A DNA stretch of 64,000 nucleotides from Bradyrhizobium sp. dw_411. Lineage in GTDB: Bacteria; Pseudomonadota; Alphaproteobacteria; Rhizobiales; Xanthobacteraceae. This document shows, piece by piece, positions 28,001 to 35,917 of the stretch; position 1 is the first letter of the stretch; each line of letters begins with the position of its first letter. The position numbers were made by a program, and so were the translations under genes. The notes under the pieces are model-generated. The model was not told where the DNA came from. It made no database searches and saw nothing but the letters and a program-made list of their open reading frames with translations. The stretch is taken from the NCBI RefSeq assembly GCF_018449695.1, contig NZ_JAAVUY010000003.1, positions 124,001 to 188,000 on the forward strand, read 5' to 3'.

Positions 28001-28289
28001 GGAACAGCAATTGACGGGCAAGACCGCGTTCGAGGCGGCCATCGAGGCCGGGTACACACGGATCCGGCCCGTGCTGATGACGGCCGCGGCGATGATCGTC
28101 GGCATGATCCCGATGGCGATAGGTGCCGCGGGGGAAGAACAGAATGCGGCATTGGCGCGCGCGGTGATTGGTGGCTTGCTGTTCGCGACGCCGACGACGC
28201 TGCTGGTGGTGCCGTATCTGTTCGCCATGCTGCGAAAAGGCAACGACGGCAAGATACATCACGGGGTATTTGACGAGGTGCTCGAATGA
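25098..28289 (+). CDS. RND-family efflux permease
   Basis: 1063 residues with the duplicated RND layout: helix 1, large periplasmic domain, six helices, then the same again. The start FPHTFYVVAALILFLG then ASREMPTDIFPEIDIPVV is typical. In helix 4, LVDDSTVTIEN (nt 26290-26325) keeps the acidic pair of the proton relay. In helix 10, AVGVASANSILLVTFA (nt 27951-27998) has no lysine at the position occupied by Lys in AcrB, so this belongs to the branch lacking that residue. The adaptor follows with a four-base ATGA overlap. No outer-membrane factor gene is present. Confidence 0.93.
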   Translation: MGIVRFALRFPHTFYVVAALILFLGIVASREMPTDIFPEIDIPVVTVIWSYTGLSTPEMEQRVTTYSQYAISSNVNGIKNIEAQTLAGLSVQKIYFQPDVNLDLAIAQIVSATNAIRSLLPPGIQAPLVVQFNASSVPVLQVSLSSDTLNEQQLYDYGIYRIRQQLAPIPGVTLPTPAGGKYRQIMVDLDPSKLLAKGLTPLDVVNAVNAQNLTLPAGTAKFGSKQYVVRTNATPATIEDLNDIPVKVVNGATVFVKDVGQVHDGWLVQQNIVRQNGRHSVLLSIIKNGNASTLSVVNAVHQALQTARAAAPPGMEIKELFDQSVFVKDSVAGVLREGAIAAALTGLMILLFLGSWRSTVVVMISIPLAILSSLVVLYFMGETLNTMTLGGLALAVGILVDDSTVTIENTHRLLTEEGQPLPQATLHGAAGIAIPTLVSTLAISCVFTSVIFLNGPAKYLFTPLGLAVVFAMLASYGLSRTLTPITIGLLLKHEHHGPAEAGSAGLFARFHAGFERGFESMRHAYSGLLTALLNHRFIVPAVVVLVLALGGVMLPLVGRDFFPNIDGGRIQLHVRAPAGTRIETTELIFQQVEDKIRQIIPANDLDLVVDNIGLPARAYNLAFTDGSTIGVNDGVILVSLKEGHKPTGDYVRKLRAALPAAFPEDTFYFQAADIVTQILNFGLPAQIDVRTVGYDKANDLRVAKELRERIAAIPGIADAHLQQEVDAPAFYADIDRTRAAQLGLNANTIATNVNVSLSSSEQVTPNFWTDPTSGIPYYLAVQTPENRISSISDLGNTPVSSSISSSMTNVPVPGLLSNVATFNRDKIPTNSNQANVQPVYEVFANVQDRDLGSVSGQIGKVVADLQKQLKPGNTIQVIGQIQSMNDAFIDLGIGLLFASVFVYLLMVVNYQNFGDPFVVILALPATLCGILTMLFITGTTLNVPSLMGAIMAVGVASANSILLVTFAREQQLTGKTAFEAAIEAGYTRIRPVLMTAAAMIVGMIPMAIGAAGEEQNAALARAVIGGLLFATPTTLLVVPYLFAMLRKGNDGKIHHGVFDEVLE

Positions 28290-29554
28290 ATGTCCACGAA
28301 CCGATTGATCCAAAATCCCCGGCGATGAAAGATAACCAATCCGAACCGGCGCCGGTCAGGCGCCGAACGGGCCGGCGATGGAAAGGCCGGCTCGCGCTGC
28401 TCGGCCCGGGACTGGCGCTGGTGGCGGCGCTGGCATGCGGAGCATGGAGTCACTATGCCCTAAGCCGCGAAGTCGCCGACACCGCCTTGCAAAGCCGCAA
28501 TCTCGTTCCTGAGGTGCGGGTGACCACGGTGCAGCCGAGCAGTGGCACTGAAATCGTCACGCTGCCTGCGACGACATCGGCCTTCTCGGTCGCGAACGTC
28601 TTTGCTCGCGCCAGCGGCTATATCGACAAGCGCGAGGTCGATATCGGGGACAGAGTGAAGGCAGGGCAATTGCTCGCGGAAATCGTGGCTCCCGAGCTGG
28701 ATCACCAGATTGCGCAGGCGGATGCTACGCTTGAACAGCTCCGGGCGGCCCTGCAGCAGGCCCAGGCCAATAGCGAGCTTGCAAAGGTAACCTGGGATCG
28801 CGATAACCCGCTGGTCAGCAAGGGATGGCTGACGGCGCAGCAGGGGACCATTGACGTTCAGACATTGAAGGCGCAGCAGGCCGCGGTCTCCGTGGCGCAA
28901 GCCAATGTGGTGGCGGAAGAGGCGCAGGTTCAGGTGCTGCATCAGCAGAAAATCTATCAGCGCGTCGTTGCGCCGTTCGACGGTGTGATCACCCAGCGCA
29001 ATGTCGATATCGGCAGCCTGGTGCAAGCCGATGCCACCAGCGGCACGTTCATGTTCACCATCATGCAAGGCAATGTTATTCGAACCCAGGTATTCGTGCC
29101 TCAAGACCATGCCTTTGGACTTGAGCCGGGGATCGACGCGGTGGTTCACGTTCCGGAAATCCCGGATCGTACGTTTCCCGGCAAGGTGACGCGCATCGCG
29201 AATGCCTTGCAACCCGGTTCGCGGACACTGTTGACCGAAATCGATATTCCGAATCCCGATGGCGTTCTGACGCCCGGAATCTATTGCACCATAGACCTCC
29301 ATATCCCGCGCAAGGCCCCGAGCTTCACGATCCCCGCCGATGCGATCATCTTCAACGAATCCGGAGTGCAGGTCGCCGTCGTCGAGAACGGTGCGGTGCA
29401 CCTGCGCAAGGTCGCGGTGATCCGCGATCTTGGCGAGGAGGTTGAGGTCAATAGCGGCGTGAAACAGGGCGACCGGTTGATTCTCAACCCGGCGGTCGAT
29501 CTTGCCGAAGGCAGCAAAGTAACAACCGCACCCGCGGTCGCGCAGGTTTCCTGA
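28286..29554 (+). CDS. RND periplasmic adaptor (membrane fusion protein)
   Basis: 422 residues; ATG overlaps the stop of the pump gene by four bases (ATGA), so translation is coupled. One N-terminal helix (about residues 33-55) anchors it in the inner membrane. Then come the lipoyl half ARASGYIDKREVDIGDRVKA, a coiled-coil hairpin rich in Gln and Ala (about residues 140-215), the second lipoyl half QRVVAPFDGVITQRNVDIG, and the beta-barrel and membrane-proximal domains. It bridges the pump to an outer-membrane channel encoded elsewhere. The pump-then-adaptor order is the reverse of most RND operons. Confidence 0.92.
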   Translation: MNVHEPIDPKSPAMKDNQSEPAPVRRRTGRRWKGRLALLGPGLALVAALACGAWSHYALSREVADTALQSRNLVPEVRVTTVQPSSGTEIVTLPATTSAFSVANVFARASGYIDKREVDIGDRVKAGQLLAEIVAPELDHQIAQADATLEQLRAALQQAQANSELAKVTWDRDNPLVSKGWLTAQQGTIDVQTLKAQQAAVSVAQANVVAEEAQVQVLHQQKIYQRVVAPFDGVITQRNVDIGSLVQADATSGTFMFTIMQGNVIRTQVFVPQDHAFGLEPGIDAVVHVPEIPDRTFPGKVTRIANALQPGSRTLLTEIDIPNPDGVLTPGIYCTIDLHIPRKAPSFTIPADAIIFNESGVQVAVVENGAVHLRKVAVIRDLGEEVEVNSGVKQGDRLILNPAVDLAEGSKVTTAPAVAQVS

Positions 29555-29611
29555 TTGCGGCGCCGGGCCGGGAGCCATCGAGCCAATGACATTCTTGGCC
29601 AGGCGCCGATG

Positions 29612-32600
29612 TCATCCGATCATGAAGTTTGATACGTGGAGTTGGCTGATCGTGGTGCCAACAAAGTCGATGGACCCGGCGGCTGGGTCGGTCCCCAGCG
29701 CAAGCAGGGTGCCGCCGTGTCCATCGCCATGCAATGCGCTCATGATGTCGGCAGCGGAGTGGTAGTTGCCGACCCCGTTCATAAGATGGACGATGCCGAG
29801 CGCGTCGCCGCCGAAGCCGGTGATTGTATCGACCTGGCTGCTGGAATTTATCGAGACAGCCAGACCCACACCTTGATCGACGATATCGACATGGGCTTGA
29901 CCATTGATGATCGCCTGATTGCCGGACCCGACGAAATGGAATTGGTCCGAGCCGCCATTGGCCGTCAGCACGTCCAGCCCGATCTGATTGCTGACCGTGG
30001 CTTGTGATCCATTGAGCACGACGTGGTTGCCCGTTCCGGCCAGCGTAATCGTATCGTGGCCCGCGCCGGTGACCACGCTGTCCAATCCGCTTCCGGCCGT
30101 GATCGTGTTGGTCCCGGAGCCGACGGCAATCTGATTTCCCATTCCCCCAAGCGTCACGGTATCGTTGCCATTGCCTAGACTGACCTGGTTATTGCCATCT
30201 CCGCCCATGACGACGTCACTGCCATCACCAAGGGTGACTGTGTTGCCGTAACCAGCGATCGTCACCTTGTCGGAACCGTTGCCAGCGGTCACCTGGCTTG
30301 TGCCATCACCCGCATGCACAACATCGTTGCCGTTGCCGAGTGTGATACTGTTTCCATATCCGCCGATGTTGACAGTGTCGCTGCCATTGCCGAACGCAAT
30401 CGTGGTGGCGCCTGTCGATCCAGTCACCGTGATGTCGCCGTTCCCGGCGGTGACGTGGTTGACGATCCCCTGCAGGTGGACCGTGCCATTGCCGCTTGGC
30501 AGATCGACCGTGCTGTACAATCCTGCATAGACGGTGTCGTTTCCGCCATTGCCGTGGATGGTGTTGAACATTCCAAAGGCGTTGATGATATCATCGCCAG
30601 TCGTACCCTGGATGATCGCGTAACCGGACGCCGGGCCGTCGATCGTGTCAGGCGCGGCTTGATGTGTGTCCGTGACGGAAGTGCTGGCGTCGCTTACGGT
30701 CAGGCCGACGCTACTCGTATCGCTCAGAGTGAATGTCGTCGTCGCGCTGCCGTCGCCGTGCTGTGAGGCCGTGAAGGTGAGGTTGTGCAGCCCGGCGGTG
30801 AGGTCGGCAGCAGTGGTGGCGGCCAATTCGTAAATGCCGTTTCCGAGCGAGATTAGCCCTGTCCCGGACAAAACGCCGCCCGCGCCAGCGAGTGTGATCG
30901 TCAAACTATCCGTTGCTCCCGCGTTCGGATCGGTAATCGCTACAGCAGCGAATGGATTGATCGCAGCTTCGTTGCTGGTCTCTTGTCCCGACACGGCTCC
31001 GGCGATGGTCGGTAAGGCCGCCGCCGTGAGCAGTATGCCGCCGGAACTGTCCCTGGTGATGCCGAAATGCGTGACCGACGTATTCGCCAGCGTGAAGCTC
31101 TCACTGGCTGCACCGTTGCTGACAGTGAGAGTCGAGCCGGACACGTTTGTTGTTGCTCCGCCTGTATAAGACAAGCCGGACAGATCGATTGAGTCGCCGA
31201 GCGCGATGCCGGTAATCTGGCTTGCAAAGGTCGATGTGCCGGAAAGCACCTTCTGCTCGATCTTGAGTGTGCCTTGTCCGGAGAAAGTGATGGCGTCATC
31301 CGAAATCGCCCCGGCTTTCAGATCAAGCGCGCCGCCGGCGATCGTGGTCGCACCGATGATGCCGCCGGTCTCGACAAGCTCGGTAGCGCCAAGATGAATC
31401 GTCGAAGCATTCGCAGTGCCCTCGTTGAGGACATCAAGCGTACCGCCATTGAGCGTCGTGGACGTAATGATCGCGCCGTCCGAGACGGAAAGGCTGCCCG
31501 AATTGAGGATCGTGCCGGTCGCTGCACTGGCATCGATGGCCGGAAGATTGTAAATCGGATAGCTGGCTGCAGGATCCGGAATCGATCCTGAAACGGTCAT
31601 GACGCCACCGTTGACGGTGGTGTTCGATGCAATGCCCGCGCCCGATAAATGAAGCTCAGCACCGCTGCCGACAATGGTTGAATCGAGTTGGCTCCTGATG
31701 ACTTCGGCAAATTGCCCCCCGGGAGAGTAATAGATCGTCTCTCCTGAAACATTGACGGCGCCGCCTGACTCGATGACGTCGCCACTGACTTTGCCTCCAG
31801 CGGTCACATTCTGGATACCACCGGAACTGATGGTGGTCGCGGTCACAATGCCGCCGTCGATATCCTGCTCGCCGCCATTGTTGACGGAGGTGTGATCGGC
31901 GCTCCCGGGACCTGGCTCGTCATGTATATAGATGCCCTCCACACGCTGAATGCCACCCATGTTGATGGTTGTGTAGCTCGCAACGGCGCTGAGCGCGATA
32001 TCCTGTTCGCCGCCATTGATCACGGTATTATTGGCAGTGCCTCCTTGGTCAGATTGTCCGACGAGTTGCGTGCCGCCGGCTGAAATCGTCGTGTTGTTGG
32101 CTACACCAAAGACTTTAAACACCACGCCACTCGACACGGTGAATCCATCTTCCTCATAGCCATAGTCAGCAAGCAGCGTTGAACCACTCTCGAAAACGGT
32201 GTTGGTTTTGACAGCCCCTTCTTCAAGGACGAGTGTTCCGCCTGAAGCGACGACACTGTTCTCCACCACGCCGCCGCTCAAAACGGCCAGCGTCACAGTA
32301 TTTGCGACGGTGAATCCGTTTTCGGTCGCGCCATCGCCGATCTGCAGGGTGCTGTTAGCGTTAAGCACCAATCCGGAACTAACGGCGTCACCATACAAGT
32401 AAAGCACGCCGTATTGATTTACCGTCGTATCGGCCGCCGTACCGCCTGCGTCGACAATTAAAGTGGAGTACGCGTCAACTATCGTACCGGCAACCACTCC
32501 TCCATCCGAAACGGTCAATGTTCCATCACCTTCAACGGTGGTTCCGGTGGCCCTGCTGTGGTCGACGGCCGGCGCGCCCGGGACGTTGGCAAAAGGATCC

Positions 32601-33196
32601 GGTATCGATCCCGAGACGGTCATAACACCGCCATTGACGATCGCATTCACTGCGGTTCCGCCACCTGTGATATCGAGTTCGCCTCGGTAGTTGACGGTTG
32701 CCGCGGTCGCAACGCTTTGGATGACGGGCTCGGGGAACACGGGGGCGGTTTCTACAGTCTCACCCGAAACCGTGAGCTTGCCGCCGGAATTGACGATCGT
32801 GCCGCTTGCACTGCCGCCATTCGTCACATTCTGGACGCCGCCGGAATTGACAGTCGTTGTGGTTACAATGCCGGTGTCGACATCCTGCTCGCCGCCATTA
32901 TTGATTGTGGTGTGATCGGCCGCTCCCGGGTTTGGTCCTTCATGGACATACTCACCGGTGACATGCTGCCGGCCACCGATGTTGATCGTCGTGAAGCTTG
33001 CGACGCCGTCAATGAGGACGTCCTGTTCCCCGCCATTGATAACGCTGTTGGTTGCCGTACTGGTTCCTACAGAGCCGCCGACGCTCTGCAAGCCGCCGGT
33101 CTCGATTGTCGTATCGTCCACCGAAGCGGCATCGGTGACATCCATCGTATCGCCGTTGTGAAGGGTAATGCCATTGGCGGGGGCGACGACTGTCAT
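29612..33196 (-). CDS. Large secreted AIDA-repeat/RTX adhesin-like protein
   Basis: 1194 residues; ATG 33196 has GGAG seven bases upstream. There is no signal peptide. Residues 1-640 are strand-loop-strand repeats of the AIDA autotransporter type (INGGEQDV, VNSGGVQNV, IVNGGVMTVSGSIPD). Residues about 730-840 look like a cadherin/Ig-like insert. Residues 860-1060 are RTX-like nonapeptides (GNGSDTVNIGG, LGNGNDVVHAGDG) for calcium binding. The end, IVHLMNGVGNYHSAADIMS and HVSNFMIG, resembles type I secretion signals, and no beta-barrel is present. It is therefore predicted to be exported by a type I system and to act outside the cell, for example in adhesion or biofilm. Confidence 0.85.
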   Translation of the reverse strand: MTVVAPANGITLHNGDTMDVTDAASVDDTTIETGGLQSVGGSVGTSTATNSVINGGEQDVLIDGVASFTTINIGGRQHVTGEYVHEGPNPGAADHTTINNGGEQDVDTGIVTTTTVNSGGVQNVTNGGSASGTIVNSGGKLTVSGETVETAPVFPEPVIQSVATAATVNYRGELDITGGGTAVNAIVNGGVMTVSGSIPDPFANVPGAPAVDHSRATGTTVEGDGTLTVSDGGVVAGTIVDAYSTLIVDAGGTAADTTVNQYGVLYLYGDAVSSGLVLNANSTLQIGDGATENGFTVANTVTLAVLSGGVVENSVVASGGTLVLEEGAVKTNTVFESGSTLLADYGYEEDGFTVSSGVVFKVFGVANNTTISAGGTQLVGQSDQGGTANNTVINGGEQDIALSAVASYTTINMGGIQRVEGIYIHDEPGPGSADHTSVNNGGEQDIDGGIVTATTISSGGIQNVTAGGKVSGDVIESGGAVNVSGETIYYSPGGQFAEVIRSQLDSTIVGSGAELHLSGAGIASNTTVNGGVMTVSGSIPDPAASYPIYNLPAIDASAATGTILNSGSLSVSDGAIITSTTLNGGTLDVLNEGTANASTIHLGATELVETGGIIGATTIAGGALDLKAGAISDDAITFSGQGTLKIEQKVLSGTSTFASQITGIALGDSIDLSGLSYTGGATTNVSGSTLTVSNGAASESFTLANTSVTHFGITRDSSGGILLTAAALPTIAGAVSGQETSNEAAINPFAAVAITDPNAGATDSLTITLAGAGGVLSGTGLISLGNGIYELAATTAADLTAGLHNLTFTASQHGDGSATTTFTLSDTSSVGLTVSDASTSVTDTHQAAPDTIDGPASGYAIIQGTTGDDIINAFGMFNTIHGNGGNDTVYAGLYSTVDLPSGNGTVHLQGIVNHVTAGNGDITVTGSTGATTIAFGNGSDTVNIGGYGNSITLGNGNDVVHAGDGTSQVTAGNGSDKVTIAGYGNTVTLGDGSDVVMGGDGNNQVSLGNGNDTVTLGGMGNQIAVGSGTNTITAGSGLDSVVTGAGHDTITLAGTGNHVVLNGSQATVSNQIGLDVLTANGGSDQFHFVGSGNQAIINGQAHVDIVDQGVGLAVSINSSSQVDTITGFGGDALGIVHLMNGVGNYHSAADIMSALHGDGHGGTLLALGTDPAAGSIDFVGTTISQLHVSNFMIG
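30017..30619 (-). repeat. RTX-type nonapeptide repeat region
   Basis: About twenty degenerate units of the GGxGxDxhx type within the secreted protein gene, seen in DNA as repeated GCCATTGCCGA/ACGGTGTCG-like words. This is coding repetition, not a CRISPR. Confidence 0.85.
31562..33046 (-). repeat. Internal duplication in the secreted adhesin-like gene
   Basis: Residues 51-205 (nt 32582-33046) and 391-545 (nt 31562-32026) are related along their full length at a constant offset of 340 residues: NGGEQDV with NGGEQDI, TINIGGRQHV with TINMGGIQRV, and VMTVSGSIPDP exactly in both. Confidence 0.8.
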
Positions 33197-33769
33197 CGGA
33201 CTGCTCCATGATTAGCGCGCGAATTGAAAAATCACACAGTCAACGCTGACTGAAACGACTTCCAAAAGAAAATCGCTGCCGTTGATCGATACGCGTCAAG
33301 CGATCATTATTTTAAGTGGGATTTGTGACCGGCCTCCCGCGCACTTCGAAGAAGCCGGATGTTTTTCGTGTGACGAAGAAATTGCCATGAAGAACCGGAC
33401 GATAATTGCCTGATGAGGTCTTCGGCAGAGTGGCAAAAGTTGTGGCGAGAAATTTGCTCGCAATTTGCGCACGTCGTGCCAGGGAGAGATTGATCAGTAA
33501 CATTGCGTCGATGTTGCTCAAGCACATCGAGTTCCCACAACGTCGCTTGCGATGCGGATTGCCGGATACTGGACGGTCATTCCCGATCAGGCGTCGCCGC
33601 CGGCGGCTCACCGCGCCGTGGGCGCCATCGCACGGCTTTTCCATATTTCCGGCTCGAAGCCAACTTCGATCCCAGGTGCGAAATTAAGATGCCGTTAACC
33701 ACGTCCTGTTTTTAATGTTGACGTGTCGCCGGCAAATCACGCCGGAGCGGCAACCAGAGAGAATTTGGC
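33197..33769. other. Gene-free stretch upstream of the adhesin-like gene
   Basis: 573 bases. The part next to the adhesin start (33200-33310) is AT-rich and should hold its promoter. Frames on both strands are short and lack ribosome sites. No repeat or terminator was recognised. Confidence 0.35.
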
Positions 33770-33967
33770 ATGGGCACTATTATTGAATTTCCGGCGGATG
33801 CGGCAGCGCGACGGCTGGGCCCAACCATGGAGGGCGCGCCGCGCGAAGGCATGGGCACCGTCCTTATTCTTCCTGTCATCCGGATCGAGCGCGAACCCGA
33901 GGAAACCAGCGGTGGTCGCGGGCCGGAAGAGGGCACGGCGCCGCGCCGCCGCCGCCGCCGAAGATAA
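33770..33967 (+). CDS. Small conserved hypothetical protein
   Basis: 65 residues from ATG 33770 with AGAGAGAA upstream. MGTIIEFPADAAARR is a start shared by small uncharacterised rhizobial proteins; the middle is acidic (IEREPEETSG) and the end is a run of seven Arg. No membrane segment is present. It ends 15 bases before the lipoprotein gene and is likely co-transcribed with it. The function is unknown. Confidence 0.6.
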   Translation: MGTIIEFPADAAARRLGPTMEGAPREGMGTVLILPVIRIEREPEETSGGRGPEEGTAPRRRRRRR

Positions 33968-33982
33968 CATCGGACATTGGAT

Positions 33983-34759
33983 ATGCCGGAGACGTTTTTT
34001 CCGATCCGGACCAGAGCGCGGGTTCCGGTCGCCGCCGCAACGTTGTTTCTGCTCGGCCTGACGCTCGGGGGATGCAGCGGCGGCGATTTCGGCCGCACCC
34101 GCCAGGATTTTGTCAACGACGACATGCATCGATGGATGGGCGGCGAGGCCACCGGCAGCATTGGTCTGCGGGCGTCGCAATTCCAGCTCACCGATGGTGA
34201 ACGCCAGCTTCGCGATCAGGCCTATCCCCTGATCGAACCGCCGCATTCGCGCCCCGCCTGGAAGAGCGTGTTTGGCGATTATGCCGTGCTGCCGTCGCCG
34301 TGGCGGCAGAAACAGCCGCCGTTCGACCGCACCACCTATGGGCGCCAGTTAATCGATGAGCCGCACCGCTCCCACGCCTCGCGCTATTCGCAGATGACCG
34401 ACGATGTGCGCGACGACATCACCCGGTTCGAGCCGTTCTACGCCAATGCCGGGCGGGTGCTCGATCTGGACAGAAAACGCAAGGCCAGCCTCGCGCATGT
34501 TTCGGAATTGTCGCCGCGCGAACGCGCCGACGCGGTCGCCCGGATGGAAGAGAATACCCTGATCGTGCAATGGGTGCAGCAATGCCTGGAGCGCAGGATC
34601 TCGTCCTACCGGTGGGCGCTCGAGCGGCTGGTGATCCAGGCGCCGGACAACATGGCGGCGGAAGTCGATCGATTGATCAATGAGCTCGCCGCCCAGACCG
34701 CCAATCCGCCGGTCGCGACACAGCCCGTGATCGGACACGCCGTCGTCTCGAAGGGCTAG
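33983..34759 (+). CDS. Hypothetical lipoprotein
   Basis: 258 residues from ATG 33983. The N-terminus is a lipoprotein signal: basic RTRARVP, hydrophobic VAAATLFLLGL and a lipobox ending GGC at about residue 32. The mature part is mostly helical and charged (LDRKRKASLAHVSELSPRER, then VQQCLERRISSYRWALERL) and ends in a Pro/Ala-rich tail. I do not recognise a named family; related uncharacterised lipoproteins occur in Bradyrhizobium. It faces the DUF1254 gene convergently with 14 bases between the stops. Confidence 0.75.
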   Translation: MPETFFPIRTRARVPVAAATLFLLGLTLGGCSGGDFGRTRQDFVNDDMHRWMGGEATGSIGLRASQFQLTDGERQLRDQAYPLIEPPHSRPAWKSVFGDYAVLPSPWRQKQPPFDRTTYGRQLIDEPHRSHASRYSQMTDDVRDDITRFEPFYANAGRVLDLDRKRKASLAHVSELSPRERADAVARMEENTLIVQWVQQCLERRISSYRWALERLVIQAPDNMAAEVDRLINELAAQTANPPVATQPVIGHAVVSKG

Positions 34760-34773
34760 AGATTCCGTCGCGA

Positions 34774-35340
34774 TCAGCGTTTGGCCGGCGTCGGCTCGGT
34801 CTGCACCTTGCAGCTTGATGCGGCGAGTGAAGCCTGGGCCTGCGGCATCAAGCCGGGCTCAGCCGCCAAGGCCTTCAAGACGATCAGTCCCGCCGCGGTA
34901 GGAGAATCGATGATCAGGCGGTCGGCCGCGGTCACGTCTTCATCTTCGGGCAATTCGGCATGCTGCGCCTCGGTCATCAGATCGAGCTCGATCACTTTTC
35001 GCCCGGCGGAGCGGTCGTTGATGGCGTAATAGGCCACTTCATTGCGCGTATAGAACGACACGGACGTGTAGGCCTGACTGACGGGGACCGTGAGCTTGAT
35101 CGGTCCGCCTGAGAGGTCATAGCGGCAGATCGCGGTGGCGAAGGCCGGATCCATGAACGGCATCGAAGCGTTGTTCGGATCGGCCTGCGGCAGCGGACTG
35201 ACGGCGTTGAGTTTCGTCAACGGCGTGAGACGCGAATAGGCGTCCTGGGTCGCAATCCGCGGCAGCGCCAGCACGCTGACGAGATGCACGACGCCGCCGA
35301 GCAGCACGCCTGCGACGATGGTGAACAGCAGCCGGATCAT
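34774..35340 (-). CDS. DUF1254-type membrane-anchored protein
   Basis: 188 residues from ATG 35340, which overlaps the stop of the upstream DUF1214-type gene by four bases (ATGA). One N-terminal helix (IRLLFTIVAGVLLGGVVHLV) anchors a soluble domain with MDPAFATAICRYDLSGGPI and YTSVSFYTRNEVAYYAIND, which fit the short DUF1254 proteins of this group. The function is unknown; it is probably periplasmic. It is the last gene of a three-gene run behind the penicillin-binding protein. Confidence 0.75.
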   Translation of the reverse strand: MIRLLFTIVAGVLLGGVVHLVSVLALPRIATQDAYSRLTPLTKLNAVSPLPQADPNNASMPFMDPAFATAICRYDLSGGPIKLTVPVSQAYTSVSFYTRNEVAYYAINDRSAGRKVIELDLMTEAQHAELPEDEDVTAADRLIIDSPTAAGLIVLKALAAEPGLMPQAQASLAASSCKVQTEPTPAKR

Positions 35341-35915
35341 GGGCAACCCACCGTCGTAATCGTCGGCATCGGCGCATCGCGCTGGGTTCGCGTCGCCACG
35401 CCGACCGGGGTGTCGTACAGCCGGAGCATCAGCGCGTAACGCTCGATGCCCCCGGTGGGCAGCCAGTTGCCCGCACGCGATCGCGACGCGACCCGGACCT
35501 CAAACGCGCCGTCGGCGCCGCGGATGATTTCCTGACTGGTGAAGCCGTAGCGTTGCAGCGTGTTCGCGACCAGGCGTCCTTTGGTGTCGTAGAGCGTCAA
35601 GGTCCAGAACCGCGCCGCGGGCGTGACGCCGCTGACGATCACGTCGCAACGGCCATCGAGCGGCCGCTTGCGATCGTCCGTTGTCGCCGAGAAGGCCACG
35701 CCGTCACCGGTGCCGATCGGCAACTCGCCGCTGCGCGCGATGGAGGCGCGTGAATAGGGATCGACGTCGGCGGTGCCGGTTTTGGGCCGGGCGGTCCAGG
35801 CGCCGATTTTCAGCGTGCCGAGATCGGTGCCGCGCGTCGCCGTCATCCACGTCGCGCCGAGGCCGACGACGGTGGCAAGGATCAGCGCGAGTAACGTGAT
35901 GAAGATCAGCCGCAC
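35337..35915 (-). CDS. DUF1214-type membrane-anchored protein
   Basis: 192 residues. An N-terminal helix (residues 2-24) is followed by a beta-rich domain with WTLTLYDTKGRLVANTLQRY and ending SRAGNWLPTGG, the DUF1214 hallmark (GNWLP). Full-length DUF1254-DUF1214 proteins carry both domains in one chain; here they are two small adjacent genes, a known arrangement in alphaproteobacteria. It starts two bases after the stop of the penicillin-binding protein gene, so the three genes form one operon. Confidence 0.8.
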   Translation of the reverse strand: MRLIFITLLALILATVVGLGATWMTATRGTDLGTLKIGAWTARPKTGTADVDPYSRASIARSGELPIGTGDGVAFSATTDDRKRPLDGRCDVIVSGVTPAARFWTLTLYDTKGRLVANTLQRYGFTSQEIIRGADGAFEVRVASRSRAGNWLPTGGIERYALMLRLYDTPVGVATRTQRDAPMPTITTVGCP

Positions 35916-35917
35916 GG

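Noticed and set aside
30017..30619. Closely spaced repeated DNA words, CRISPR-like at first sight
   Set aside because: The repeats keep the reading frame of the secreted protein, encode glycine-aspartate nonapeptides and have no unique spacers.
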